From Gordionus sp. m RMFG-2023 (lineage: Eukaryota; Nematomorpha; Gordioida; Chordodea; Parachordodidae): 64,000 bases of DNA. Under the pieces are notes generated by a model. The model did no database searches, was not told where the DNA came from, and saw nothing but the letters and a program-made list of their open reading frames with translations. The stretch covers positions 37,682,508-37,746,507 of the forward strand of contig NC_088776.1 in assembly GCF_954871325.1 (NCBI RefSeq), read 5' to 3'. Position 1 is the stretch's first letter. Each line of letters begins with the position of its first letter. Positions 1 through 11,608 of this stretch are shown here, one piece after another. Position numbers and translations under genes: made by a program.

Positions 1-1608
1 TTCTATCACCATCTGAAAAAGGTTGGGAAGGTTTTTGTGGAAGTTATATCTGCAGATTGGTAAGTGCTGCCGGATGAATTAAAAACCGTTCATTTATTTG
101 GGTTATAAATGTATCTAAGAGAGGGATAAAGACATTTATTTTATAATACTTTTCTACTTACCCTATATTAATGTTTGGACGATGAGTTTGTCTTGCTGCA
201 AATCGAGGGAGACAAATATTAAACTCGTATAGCTCTGCCTTTGATGCAACAATATATAAAATATGAAATTCTTCATCAACAATAGCCCTAATTTCCTTGA
301 GTTCTAAAAAAATGCTCTCCGCTACTCTCATCGTCTCAATCAAGTCAATGTCATGTTTTTTAAAAGTATTACATAAAATATTTGTATAATTTGGTATAAG
401 GATTTAATCCAATAATTTGCTTGCTTCTGAGGAAATATCTCTTTCAGGCCATTGTGATATTTCAGTAAGAGCATTAATAATCGTTTCTTCTTACTCCATA
501 AAAGCTGTTACTGCTTGATGGCGAGGACTCCATCTCGTTGGACAAGCTTTTTGCAATTTCTTTCTCATTGTTGGACAAAGAGTTTCAGAAATAATTCTGT
601 TTAAAATATTATGTTGCTTGGGGTTTTCCATTAATGCAGAATCCCCTAATGCTTTAAATTTTACAAGACCACAAAAATTATCTTCATTATCTTTATTATT
701 GAAATTCAAGCTTATTGAATCCAAATGGCTACGTAATGCTACCTGCAATCCACAATATAGAATGGCCTCTACTTAGTTTGATCTTACATCTATTTTCTTT
801 TGCTATTTTATTTCTATTTTTGTCAGTATGTGATAAAATGGGAATCATATCCCCACTTTGAATTAATTTGAAGAAATCATCAGTTCACAGCTTTTGTGAT
901 AATTTGTTTTTTGATGAGTGTCAAAGATTTCTCCAGCATCTTTGTACTTGTTAAATGAAGTCTTAGCAAGACTGTTAAGCATAACTAAATTTCTTCCAGC
1001 ACATCTTGGGTCAAACAAGATACATATCTTGCAGTAAGCTCCATTGTCTCGGATAGAGTATGCTAGCCATAACCATTTAGTAAAATAGCTGTTTTGTAAT
1101 TTTAACTTTCGATTAGCACATATAATTTGTGGATATTAGGGTTGGAATATATATCTATTATTAAATAAAATATTTATCATAGGTATCTTTTATGCCTTTT
1201 TAAGAAGTATATGTCTTTCTTCTAGGCTAATTATAAAATGTTATAAAAGTAATTGTACTTTTTTGCTTTTTTGTAAGATTTAGGATCAATGTTTAAAAAA
1301 TTTCTTATGTCCATAATTATTATTTGACTAGAAATTTGAAAATGATGGGTAAATATTACGCCATTAGAAATTTGAAAATAATAGATGAATTTACGCCAAG
1401 GAAAGCTTGAAATCGAAATTAATTGATAAAATAACTTAGTAAATGAATGTGATTAATTAAATATATATTTAAAAAGAAAGAGATAGGAATAAATATTATA
1501 AAATATAAACAAAAATATTTTTGAAAAATATATCCGGCATCTGCATTTTTGGCTTTGGGGGGGGGGGGGAGATTTGTCCCCTTGCCCCCCCCGCTGCTTA
1601 CGCGCCTG
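1..1608 (-). mobile_element. hAT DNA transposon fragment (ZMYM1/DUF4371-like), decayed
   Basis: This is the 5' part of a minus-strand hAT element that continues beyond the left edge. The pieces at 158-343 and 491-748 match the transposase of the element at 11974-14739 residue by residue in long stretches: an ETMRVAESIFLELKEIRA-like segment, the NICLPR motif, and a CPT-RW-PRHQAVTAF segment. The right end at 1597-1608 (CAGGCGCGTAAG on the minus strand) is followed inward by a G/C homopolymer and an AAAGCCAAAAATGCAGATGCCGG-type subterminal stretch, as in the 11974 copy. Several stops and frame changes make it a dead copy. Family knowledge: these transposases carry a DUF4371/RNase H-like hAT core. 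The element lies in the C-rich tandem array that begins at 1609, and the array motif CATCAAGACC resumes immediately after its end. Confidence 0.8.
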
Positions 1609-3020
1609 CATCAAGACCAAGAATGAATATTTTCAGTCAAAATAAATTTAAATTAGCTTTTATTTGATATCCATATCGATATTTTATGTTTATAAAAATA
1701 TTCCTTACCCCCCCCCCAAGACCAAGACCCACCTGCTTTAAGTGATTATTATTATTACAATAAAAAAATATTTTAATTACCTTTTATTTGATACCCATAT
1801 CAAAAAAACTTATTTATTTTACTCCCCCCTCCCTCTTCATCCACCTCCCAGGCCAAGTCATACCCATCAAGACCAGAATGAAGGCTTTCAGTCAAAAGAT
1901 ATTTAAATTAGCTTTTATTTGATACTCATATCAAAAAACTTATTTTTTACCCCCCCCCCCTTCACCCACCCCCCAGAACAAGTCATACCCGTCAAGACCA
2001 AGAATGAATGCTTTCAGTCAAAAGATATTTAAATTAGCTTTTATTTGATACTCTTATCAAAAAAACTTATTTTTTACCCCCCCCCTTCACCCACCCCCCA
2101 GAACAAGTCATACCCGTCAAGACCAAGAATGAATGCTTTCAGTCAAAAGATATTTAAATTAGCTTTTATTTGATACCCATATCGATATTTTATGTTGATA
2201 AAAATATTCTTGACCCCACAAGACCTAGACCCTCCCACTGATTATTATTATTATTACAATAAAAAGACTTTTTAATTACCTCTTATTTGATACCCATATC
2301 AAAAAAACTTATTTTTTTACCCCCTCCCCCCCATTCCCTCTTCATTCCCCCCCCCCCAGACAAAGTCATACCCATCACGCCCAAGACTTTCAGTCATAAG
2401 AAATTTAAATTAGCTTTTATTTAACACCCATATCGATTTTTATGTTTATAAAAATATTCCTGACCCCCCCCCCCAAAACCTAGACCCACCCGCTTTTAGT
2501 GATTATTATAATTACAATAAAAAAAATATTTTAATTACCTTTTATTTGATACCCATATCAAAAAAACTTATTTTTTTACCCCCCCCCCTCTTCATCCACC
2601 CCCCAGACCAAGTCATACCCATCAAGACGAAGAATGACTGCTTTCAGTCATAAGAAATTTAAATTAGCTTTTATTTGACACCCATATCGATTTTTATTGT
2701 TATAAAAATATTCCTGACCCCCCCCAAGACCTAAACCCACCCGCTTAAAGTGATTATTATTATTACAATAAAAAAATATTTTAATTACCTTTTATTTGAT
2801 ACCCATATCAAAAAAACTATATTTTTACCCCCCCCCCTCTTTATCCACCCCCCCCCCCAGACCAAGTCATGCCCATCGAGACCAAGAATGAATGCTTAGA
2901 GTCAAAAGATATTTAAATTACCTTTTTTTGATACCCATATCAAAAAAACTATTTTTTAACCCCACCCCCCTCTATCCGCCCCCCCCAAGACCAAGTCATA
3001 ACCCATCAAGACCAAAAATG
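1609..3020. repeat. C-rich tandem array, ~120- and ~250-bp units
   Basis: Units read roughly as a TTTATTTGATACCCATATC block, a poly-C tract of 7-14 bases, a CAGACCAAGTCATACCCATC block and an ATGAATGCTTTCAGTCAAAAG block. Some units contain an additional segment with GATATTTTATGTTTATAAAAA and GTGATTATTATTATTACAAT, giving two unit lengths (~120 bp without it and ~250 bp with it). At least eight units are recognisable. No coding potential is visible. The poly-C tracts vary from unit to unit and could be assembly-unstable. Confidence 0.85.
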
Positions 3021-3721
3021 AGTGCATAAATAACAATAAAATTAAAAAGAAATAAAACGAAACGCGCGTAAAACGCTTTTTAAAATAAGATTCCTCTTTA
3101 TCACAGTAAAACGTGATAATACCTAATTATCATTCCTTAACTTAAAACCCTAATTTTTTAGTTATCCCTTTAAAACCCGTGAAGATCCCGGATAGTCATG
3201 ATCCCTTTAAAAATTACGACATATATATTTATAAAAAAAATGTTAAAAAATGAATAAATGTTATTCAAAATATCCCAAATCATCATCATATTATTTTAAA
3301 TCGCATGATAATAAAAACATAATATTCAATAATATCTCGCATAACTATAAAAAATGAATGATCGACACTCATATATATCATCATACATAACAAGGGTATA
3401 TTTTTTAATTAGAAGTACACTGGTGGCTAATTTTATCGCAATTACAGCTATTAAATATAATTTTCTTACATGTTATTACAAATAAAAAGGTTGATCATAA
3501 AATACTAAAACATGTATTTTATCAATTTTATTCGACCTTTGCTATCTAATATACATTAAATTCTCTCCCACTTATAAATAAAATGGTGATTCAAATATAA
3601 TTTAACGCTACTAATATTAGTGTTATTATAGAAGAGTAGTACGCATTATTGATAGGCACATTATTTTAATCTCATAGTTTAATATTAATCTTTTGTTTTT
3701 CTTGTTAAAAAACAACTTAAG
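3021..3721. other. Non-coding stretch upstream of the first visible WD40 exon
   Basis: AT-rich sequence without a recognisable open frame or repeat. It is most simply intron of the WD40 gene, whose earlier exons would lie to the left. An AG acceptor at 3720-3721 (CTTAAG) precedes the exon. Confidence 0.4.
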
Positions 3722-3917
3722 GTATTGGTTGGACACGAGGATGCCGTCACTTGTGTAACTACTAGTCATAACAATCAAAAAGTTATCACAGGTGGAAAAG
3801 ATAATACCGTTATTATGTGGAATATCGACACTGGTAGCACCTTGCAAACTTACGACGATCATACGCTCGATGTTACTTGTGTGGCTATAACTCAAGATAG
3901 TTCGATTATCATATCAA
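3722..3917 (+). CDS. WD40 gene, internal exon (NWD1/NWD2-like)
   Basis: The exon reads V-LVGHEDAVTCVTTSHNN and continues through GGKDNTVIMWNIDTG to DDHTLDVTCVAITQDSS, i.e. one complete WD40 blade with GH and W-x-hydrophobic landmarks and the start of the next. The acceptor is AAG at 3719-3721. The donor GTATAT begins at 3918, leaving a phase-1 codon that is completed in frame by the exon at 9014, and the joined blade reads as a normal WD40 strand (S-A-LDGTLRVW). Family knowledge: these blades form a beta-propeller used for protein binding; in NWD proteins the propeller follows a NACHT NTPase domain. The NACHT part is not in this window, so the assignment rests on the C-terminal blades. No promoter or start codon is visible. 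Confidence 0.8.
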
Positions 3918-3944
3918 GTATATATTTATGGATAAGAATGTAGT

Positions 3945-4090
3945 ATAGAGGTCAGCAATAGGCGGGCGGGACAAAAAAATTTAAACAGAGGGCGGGCGAG
4001 CGGGTTAATAATTTATAAATAATGGGCGGGTGGTTTATTTTTTAAAGAATCAACCGGTACTCGCCCATAAAAATTAAAATCTTTTTCATT
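3945..4090. mobile_element. Small hAT-type remnant (TAGAGGTCAGCAA end)
   Basis: It begins TAGAGGTCAGCAA and continues with repeated GGCGGGCGGG-type motifs, ending near ACTCGCCCATAAAAATT. Family knowledge: ends of the TAGAGGTC/CAGAGGTC type followed by G/C-rich subterminal repeats are common in hAT elements. No second terminus or target duplication was found, so this is a fragment. Confidence 0.4.
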
Positions 4091-4160
4091 TGTTTTATTT
4101 GGTAATATGATTTTTATACATTTATAATTATACAATGTGTTATATATATTATATATTGAC

Positions 4161-6394
4161 CTGTGCGCCGGCCGGCTGTTGACCGGCTGCCGACTTTTTT
4201 GTTAAGCCGAAAACGCGATTTTCATATCGGCGTTTCATATTTTTATATTTAATTTTTTTTATGCCAATATCAGGATTTTGATGATTTCTTATTTCTACAT
4301 ATTTTAAAATCATAAATATATTAACGTCATTTTAGAATTCAATTAATCAAATATCTAAAATTTCAAACCTTAATTTTACATATTTTTAAATTGGATGCAT
4401 CTACATTTAATAAATCTAAATAATTTTATTATTATAACAGTAAATAATAAAAATAAAAATCATTTGTGTGGAAGTTTTTTGGTTTTACACTTAAAAAGAG
4501 ATACTAAAACAATTTTCATAAATTCTAACAAATTTTACTGTAAATGATGCTTATAAAAGGCTATTGTAGACGATGATAATTTAAATAAGCTTTCACGGTA
4601 TATTTTTTTTTAATTTTATTTTCCATATTAAGCCAAAATAAATATATGTTTAGTATTAAAAACTTTTCAATCAACATTAGCATAGGAAATTTGTTATAAC
4701 ACTTGACTTCTGATCATAATATTAAAGATAATTCATCAAAATCGCAAGATTTAAAAAAATATTTTATATCCAAGCCAAAATTTCAGAAAAATTTAAAACC
4801 TATAAAAAATGGCTTCTAGCAAGAAACGGTGTGTTATTATGTTGTGCTGACTTATTACCTCCTTTTCAATCAATTGTTACATATACACTTAATTTAATAA
4901 ATGATAATTTTGGAATGATTTACTTTACTTTAGCAACTCATTAGATAACCCAAAAACGCACAGGTGAGACTATTATGAGATAAATAAAATAGAAGAAGAA
5001 TTTAATTTAAAAAAGAAAAAATATGAATGGCCACAGATGCTGGGTCTAATGTTAGAAAGGGTGTTCGATTAGGTGAATTAAAAAAGTTGTGTAAAAAATG
5101 ATAAAATTGAGAAAAAGAAAATCCATTTCAGCATTAAGGAAATATATTATTTAAGATTACGTAAAATCTCGACTTAGAAATTCGGCGACTTAGCAATTCA
5201 ACAAATAAGAAGTTTAACAAATATGAACACCACTTATGTTTGGGTCATTGTTTACACAATCTAGTTACAGTAGATGGTGTTTAAAAAGGTACCCTTTATT
5301 GAAAATCTCATCAAAAGAATTAGAGAAATTATTACTGCTCTATATAAAATTACAGAGGTTGAATTTGAATTCGAGACAGATCAAAGAAAATGCCTTGGTA
5401 CAATATATCTAACATAAGACATGTTTGATCTTGATAGCACTGATCCATACCCAGATACTCTTTTTTACATTGGTAATTCCAATGATAATAATAACAATAA
5501 TTCCAAGCATATGAAAAACTTAAAATTCAATGTCCCAACACGTTGGCATAGTATATTAATTATAGCCTATCTGGATTAAATAAGAATCTAATTAATAATA
5601 TTTTGAAAAGAATTGGGAAACACTTTCTCAAATTATCAAACTATAAATCTGATCTGGTAGAAGAACCATTAAATGATAGTGATAGATCAGAAATCATTTC
5701 ACTTAAGGAAAATATGCTAAAAAAACTTGCGTTACGATTTCCGGTTTGTGATCTGCAAATAATAATATATAAGTATCTAGGTATTGACTTCTCTTTTAGA
5801 TTCAAGATTTCAAAAATTGACAATTGTGTCAAAGTATATAATAGAGCAGCTCAGCTTCTGAATTTATAATTAAGCATCTTAAACTTATAGAGAATGATGA
5901 TATTCAGGTAATTAATATAGCTATTGAGGATCAAGGAGAATTATTAAATTCAAGTTATTTGACAAAATTGGCAAATAAACGTCCAAAAATACAAATTATG
6001 ACTCCACATTAGGTGACTTAGAACAAGAATACCACATTCTTCTTGGAAAACGGCATTCACAAGATATGGATAGTCTAAATTTTTGGAGAGAATAGAAGAG
6101 TGAACTTCCCACAACTAGCCAAATAATTCTTTGTATTCCTGTGACTAACACATTTATTGAAAGAGTTTTTTCTACCGCTTGACGTTGAATTCAAGGAGAT
6201 CAACATTATGTCCGGAAAATTTAAATAAAATAATTTTTATACATGATAATTATAAAATTACGAAATCGATTTTGGATCTATAATGCTCTTAAATAAAGAT
6301 TAAAAAATATGCCGAGATATCTGTAGTGTATATTTTATTTTTTTTAAAACGAATGAAAATCGCGCCGGCCACCGATAGTTGTGTCGGCCCACAG
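4161..6394 (+). mobile_element. hAT DNA transposon, dead copy
   Basis: The ends are inverted: CTGTGCGCCGGCC at 4161 and GGCCGACACAAC...CTGTG read on the minus strand from 6394, and both continue inward to a shared GCGATTTTCAT. The interior carries decayed transposase. At 5603-5869 there is an open piece of 88 residues, and from about 6020 a C-terminal hAT dimerisation region is recognisable by FWRE, then LP-x-I-x-x-IPVTNTFIERVFST, then PENLNKIIFIHDNY. Multiple stops and frame changes interrupt it. No clean 8-bp target duplication was found. It sits in a host intron. Confidence 0.75.
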
Positions 6395-6620
6395 AACTAA
6401 TTGTATATAATGTTTCTATAATCGTTTATCCGAGAAATAAATACATTATAAACCCTATTAATGTGAAATTTTTTTGATAAAGTATATTGTTATTTAATAA
6501 TTAAAAACTAATTATATATAATGTTTCTATAATCGTTTATCCGAGAAATAAATACATTATAAACCTTATTAAAGTAAAAAAAATTTGAAAAAGTATATTG
6601 TTATTTAGTAATTAAAAATT
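6395..6620. repeat. Two-copy tandem duplication, ~113-bp unit
   Basis: The segment starting AACTAATTGTATATAATG and containing CGTTTATCCGAGAAATAAAT and GTATATTGTTATTTA is repeated immediately downstream with a few substitutions. It abuts the 3' end of the dead hAT. Unit boundaries are about 6395-6506 and 6507-6620. Confidence 0.8.
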
Positions 6621-9013
6621 TATTGGAAATTAAATTTCATATTATTTATTTGTCAATATAATTTTATACATAATACAATATATTTATTTGTTACAAATCA
6701 AGAAACTAATATAAAAATGGCGTTGTAAAAAATTTTTTTAATACTAATTTTAATTTTTGAGATATTGAAGGAAAGATAGAACAAAGCAGTATTTTTTTTG
6801 TATCGTTTCATAACCTTTTTCAGCAGCTCTTTGTGCATCTGAATTGCCATGTTTTCAAATTTTCTCATGCAAACATCGTATTTTATATGTTCTGTCATGT
6901 TAATGGCTGCTATCAATTTTATAATTACACCCACTCAGACCCGTAGTGAGGAATTTTCAGATGAGGTAGGAGGGCAATTATTTGGGGGAGGGGAGGGGCA
7001 ATATTTTCTGAAGTAAAATAAAAAGGCTGACAATTATAGTAATTTTTTTTTATTAGAAATATTTAAATGCAAATAACTATGTATATACAAAATAATATGT
7101 ATATAATGCGAAGATTTTTATTTTTAAATTTTAACATAAATGACAAATGAAGCTAAATTTTGGATTATTTTTCTTCATACACCATTAGAACTATATATTA
7201 TTATCGTTTATCTTTCATCGATTCTCTGATGCTCGATAAAATCCTCTTGAATGTAGAGAATGACTCCTACCAAGAAGCTGTTTATACCATAATGATAATA
7301 GTTGCTGAATAACATTTATATAATTTTTTATTCAATATGATACTATTCTTATACATAATATTAATAATATTTTTAAAATCATGTCTTTCTGCTACTTCAG
7401 CCGTAATATTTTCTTCGAGATTTTTATTTCATGATGAAATGTTCCAATATTATGGTTTAATAGGGACGCATTGGAAAGATTTTATCTGTAATATAATTTG
7501 GATCAAGGGGGACAATGTATTAAAAAAGGTAATAGGAAAAAAAAACCCCGGAATACCAACCAGAAAAAACCTCGGAATTTTTCTCCCATATTTATGGAAT
7601 TTGTCACAAGAAACAATTCTCAATTCCAAACACTCGAATTGAGCTTGATTTTCTCCAGAAACTTGGAACGTGAATCAGAGCACTCTACGCACTAATAATC
7701 AATGAGAATATTGGAATCATCGTTTTTCTAATCTGTTTTTTTATATACATCATCATGATTTACCAATAAATTTAATATATTTTATTACAAAATTTTGTCA
7801 AATTTAGTCTACTTAATATCGTAATTAAGGATGGATATTGTATTTATTACTATAACAAATAATCTTAACGAAAATAAGGAATACATGGGTTATTTTACTG
7901 GGGTATTTTTCCCAATACCAATTTGAACTTCAGCATTTTATCTTGTTTGATCATTTTTTATGGAGGGTATATGTGAGTAACCTTTAAATAATGAATTAGG
8001 GCCTAAAGAAATTTAGCTTATTAATATATTCTATTTTTATAATATTTTTTTCTAAAATACTAATTTGTCTATACATTATAAATATGAGTATATCCATTAT
8101 AATCCAAATATATATATACCTATATTATTAGGTCTTAGTAAATTCTATGAATATGAAAAAAAAATCCAGGGGTTTTTTCCGGTGGTTTTTTCCGGGGGTT
8201 TTTTCGGGATTCATTAAAACAGGATACAAGGTTATAATCATCGTTAGTAAATCTTTCTAAAAACCGTTCAACAAAATAATCAATTATTTCATAATAATTT
8301 CATTTTAAACTAGACAATCAAATTTTAATTTAGTATTAACAAAAAACATAAAGATTAGGCATTTTTCTAACACTTGAGGAGTTTCGTGGATCAGATTAGA
8401 TTTATGACATAAGATTTTCTGCCTCCATCTTATCAAGTCGATGAATTTTAACCTCTTTTATTTTTTAATATATTAATTGTGGAGTCAACATAATTTCTAG
8501 CATCTATTGTTTTACGATAAAAAATATTAAAATTCCCCTTACTTTTTAGATAATTTCGAGCTGTATGCCCCCGTGCCCCCACCCCGACTATATCACTGAT
8601 CTGAATGTATGTATAACCTTATAATAATCAAGCACAGCGATTTATATTTATAGTAGGGACCTGTCTAATATGTGAGGAAACCGAAAATCTTTTTCGTAAA
8701 CTAGATAATGCTATTTTTTAATGACATTAATACTAATACCCAGACTGACGATTTATTTATTAAAATGCATTAAAAAGTATATATATTGAAGTCCGCGATT
8801 GAAACCATTTAGACAAAATATGAACACCATTTAAACGAAACTTTTGAGTGCCATTTACTATTGCCCGTGACACAGTTGATTTCAATGTATGCCTAGGAAA
8901 TATTATTGTCACTGACTATTTTCTAAATATTTGAAAAGATTAAAAATAGATATAGTTATGTATGCACTATTAGTTTTAAATTTTCAAAAGTATAATTCTA
9001 ATTTTGTTTACAG

Positions 9014-9229
9014 GTGCATTAGATGGAACTCTCAGGGTATGGAACAGTTCAAGGGGTTCTTTGATTACATTATTTGATTGCCACTATCCAGTGCTCAATT
9101 TCTGTATGTCTCCAGATGCGAGTCATTTAATAGTGAGATTAAATGATCCTCACGTTTTACTAATGTGCTTGCACAATAGTCCAGCTACGGAATACAAATC
9201 ACATACCCAGTTGTCCACTTTAGATGAAG
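9014..9229 (+). CDS. WD40 gene, penultimate exon (NWD1/NWD2-like)
   Basis: The exon encodes A-LDGTLRVWNSSRGSLITLF, then CHYPVLNFCMSPDASHLIVR and LMCLHNSPATEY. The first part is a WD40 blade closing strand. The LCLHN-(S/T)-PAT-like end closely resembles the end of the propeller in animal NWD1/NWD2 proteins (recalled family pattern, not searched). Acceptor CAG at 9011-9013; donor GTATAA after GATGAAG at 9229, phase 1. The reading frame is continuous with both neighbouring exons, with no stop and no frame change, so the host gene appears intact here. Confidence 0.8.
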
Positions 9230-9401
9230 GTATAAAATTTCATTTACGATTAAATATAATAAGAATAAAACAAAAGCCAAAAAAGTTATTTAAAAAATAA
9301 TAGATTTGTTGTATAGGACAAGATCTGTGCAGATAAAAACTCTTACTCCAAATAAATGTAAATGATTTAATTTTCTTAATTAATTTGTATAATTTATTTA
9401 G

Positions 9402-9904
9402 ACACCTTTAACAACAAAATCTTACCGATCAAGATGAAACTCAACCGAAATTCATTGTATTTGGGCAAGAATTTGATACCTAAAATTAGTACTACAAACA
9501 TTGACCAATCTATCGGAACTGTCTCAAACTTAAACAATTTATCATCCCTCTATGGCTCAGCTAGCATTAATAGTAATCAATCTATAGTGAAAAGCCTATC
9601 CAAGGGACCTATGTCACTAACTGGCAAAGGTCCCCAAAAACTTTTAAGGAAACAAGATTCAATGTCTAAAATATTTTTTCAGACACACCACCCATTTCCA
9701 TGTAGTCCTAAAATGAGCGACTTAATTCCAGATATGAATATGGAAGCTAAGGATAAATTGACCGATGTAGGTGTTATAATGAGTAGTGGAATTCCTAACG
9801 ATATTATAATGTTCAAGAAAAATATATTGTTAAAAAATAAAAGTACTGAAAATAATCAAGGACAAGCAATATTTTTGAAAACCATGACTTGCACAATTCA
9901 GTGA
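9402..9904 (+). CDS. WD40 gene, last exon with low-complexity tail
   Basis: The acceptor TTTATTTAG ends at 9401. The phase-1 junction gives Asp-Thr-Phe and an open frame to TGA at 9902-9904, about 167 residues. The tail is Ser/Asn/Lys rich (SNLNNLSSLYGSASINSNQS, KSLSKGPMSLTGKGPQKLL) and looks like a disordered region following the propeller. No domain is recognised. The Ser/Lys composition suggests possible phosphorylation sites or a protein-binding tail, but this is inference. A polyadenylation hexamer lies about 108 bp after the stop. Confidence 0.75.
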
Positions 9905-10011
9905 TACTAATTTAACTCAAGACAGAAATGTTAAGAATCTCTATTAATTTTATATAATATGTATATACGTTGATCTATTCTAAACATATGGAATATGAAA
10001 AATTGTATATG

Positions 10012-10017
10012 AATAAA
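10012..10017 (+). promoter_or_regulatory. Candidate polyadenylation signal AATAAA
   Basis: AATAAA lies about 108 bp after the stop codon of the WD40 gene, in AT-rich sequence. In DNA this AT-rich a hexamer is common by chance, so position is the main support. Confidence 0.45.
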
Positions 10018-10296
10018 AGATAATTATTCTTGTCAAACATTATATTACTTGTAATTTTATTTGAATTACTTAATTAATAATAATATATTATATACGATAA
10101 ACTAATTATATTAACTACTTTATTAATATATTTTTAAATCATTATATATATTATTTTGGTATATTTTTTTAATTAAATCTGATCAAAATATATAGTAAAT
10201 AATATAATTCGTGCTCAAAATTTAGTGTTAAAAATAATAAGTATAAGAGTAAGGCCGGGAAATAATTATTTAAACAACGACTATATTTTATTAAAC

Positions 10297-10501
10297 CATT
10301 TATTATAAACGAACTCTAACCCATAAATTTAATATTCCTAAAACAATTTTAAGAAGAGCAATGCAAAAATATAAAGAGACTTTGCAATGTCCCCATATGG
10401 AATGGAATTTAACTAGATTAATATTCACCAAACCTCAGGAGGAAATTTTAAAAGATAATTTAATACAAAACAAGTTAGCAAATTCATGGGGTTTAGCATA
10501 A
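10297..10501 (+). pseudogene. Psq/CENP-B type helix-turn-helix fragment (pogo/Tigger-like)
   Basis: One frame reads KFNIPKTILRRAMQKYKE, then WNLTRLIFTKPQEEILKDNL, then NKLANSWGLA and stop. Family knowledge: an N-x-IPK-x-TLRRA-x-KYKE helix-turn-helix followed by a V/I-F-T-x-E-QE-x-x-L-x-(D/E)-x-L helix is characteristic of the N-terminal DNA-binding region of pogo/Tigger-type transposases and Psq proteins. No DDE catalytic part is visible downstream, and upstream the frame closes within about 20 residues. It is probably a transposon scrap rather than a host gene. Upstream, 9905-10280 is AT-rich 3' flank with nothing recognisable. Confidence 0.5.
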
Positions 10502-11021
10502 ATTTAAAATTATAAAGCATTTTTTAATGATAGGTTTTTAAATATTTAAACTAATGAATAAATAATAGGTCCTTTTACAATTATTTTATATTGTAATATT
10601 TCATACTTATAATAAAATTCTTAAATAATATATTATAACTTGCTAATACATAGTAAATGGCCAGTTAATACACCATATTTTGACAGGCCAGATAATCAAC
10701 TTTCACATAACCTCATTCAAGAACTATTATTGAAAGATCAAGAATTATGCTACACATTGATATAATTTGTTTAGTTAAACCAAATTCTTAATCTTTTCAT
10801 TTGAAAAGAGCAAAATCATGCCCAGTCATACCACATTTATCCTAAAAATGTTTTTATATATAATGCAATAAAAGTTCTCCAGGGAACTTGACTCAAATTT
10901 GGTGTGATGATAGACAAAAATCCGAATTTCAAAATGCAAATAGACCGTTGATGTATTGTGTGTATCTTGGAGATGGAATGAAAATTAAATTGAAAATCAT
11001 TATTTTCTATAATCCACAAAC
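10502..11021. other. No recognisable feature
   Basis: AT-rich sequence with no frame, repeat or terminus that could be assigned. A 60-codon open frame at 10837-11019 on the minus strand has no family resemblance and is likely chance. Confidence 0.4.
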
Positions 11022-11188
11022 AGTGTTGTTAAACGGATCGATTTGAGCCGATTTTTAAAATGGCTAACTCAATCATTGCCCAAAAAATATTGTCTAACTC
11101 GAAATTTTACTAATAAATGTTCAAATCTTTGTGCCATATTTTTGAATATAATATTGAGTTAGCCGTTTTTTACAATTTTAACAACACT
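11022..11188. mobile_element. Inverted-repeat MITE, AGTGTTGTTAAAC family, copy 1
   Basis: The left end AGTGTTGTTAAACGG and right end TTTTAACAACACT are inverted. Inside, the ends continue into GCCGATTTTTAAAA/GGCTAACTCAAT on the left and ATTGAGTTAGCCGTTTTT on the right. The flanks ATCCACAAA and ATCCACACA suggest a 9-bp target duplication with one mismatch. It is related to the copy at 54212-54433. The duplication length would suit a Mutator- or hAT-type parent. Confidence 0.75.
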
Positions 11189-11331
11189 ATCCACACAGTA
11201 TGATCATTTATTCTTAAAATCGTCCCGCAAAATTTTTCAAATTATATTGACCAGATTTAAGAGTAAAGAACATAAAAATTAGTGCAACACCTAAACCTAT
11301 TAATATATCGAAAACTTTTTTAAGATAAATT

Positions 11332-11400
11332 TTTTTAATAATAATATAAATTTTTTTAATAATAATATAAATTTTTTTAATAATAAATAAATTTTATAGT
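11332..11400. repeat. 22-bp AT tandem, about 3 units
   Basis: The unit AATTTTTTTAATAATAATAT is repeated about three times. Simple AT-rich array. Confidence 0.7.
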
Positions 11401-11523
11401 AATAATTTACAATCTTTTCATGCTCCATTTTTTTTTTAAACTATAACATTCATAAAAAATAGAACTTGATTATTAAATTATAATTATTCTATTTTTACTT
11501 GAATTTTTTATTTTTTTTTAAGG

Positions 11524-11608
11524 CTGTGTCCAAAATGTTTTTGAAAAAATCCTTAAAATTTATAAATTTTAGAAAATTAATACCAAAACATTTTGGACAC
11601 ATTCAAGT
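11524..11608. mobile_element. Tiny inverted-repeat element (~85 bp)
   Basis: TGTGTCCAAAATGTTTTTG on the left is mirrored by CAAAACATTTTGGACACA on the right, with about 45 bp of AT-rich sequence between. It could be a MITE or simply a long hairpin. No target duplication is clear. Confidence 0.5.

Larger units (their letters stand above)
3918..9013 (+). other. 5.1-kb intron of the WD40 gene, filled with transposon debris
   Basis: Phase-1 intron bounded by GTATAT (3918) and TTTGTTTACAG (9013). It contains a short TAGAGGTCAGCAA-type repeat at 3945-4090, a dead hAT at 4161-6394 and a ~113-bp tandem duplication at 6395-6620. There are also C/G-rich element ends around 6945-7010 and 8560-8610, and inverted poly-A/CCCCGG runs at 7530-7580 and 8155-8205 that look like the two ends of a small non-autonomous element. 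An open frame at 7337-7642 overlaps one of these ends and shows no family resemblance. Confidence 0.7.

Noticed and set aside
7337-7695. 101- and 65-codon plus frames in the WD40 intron
   Set aside because: They overlap one end of a small repeat (poly-A/CCCCGG) and have no recognisable domain or splice context.
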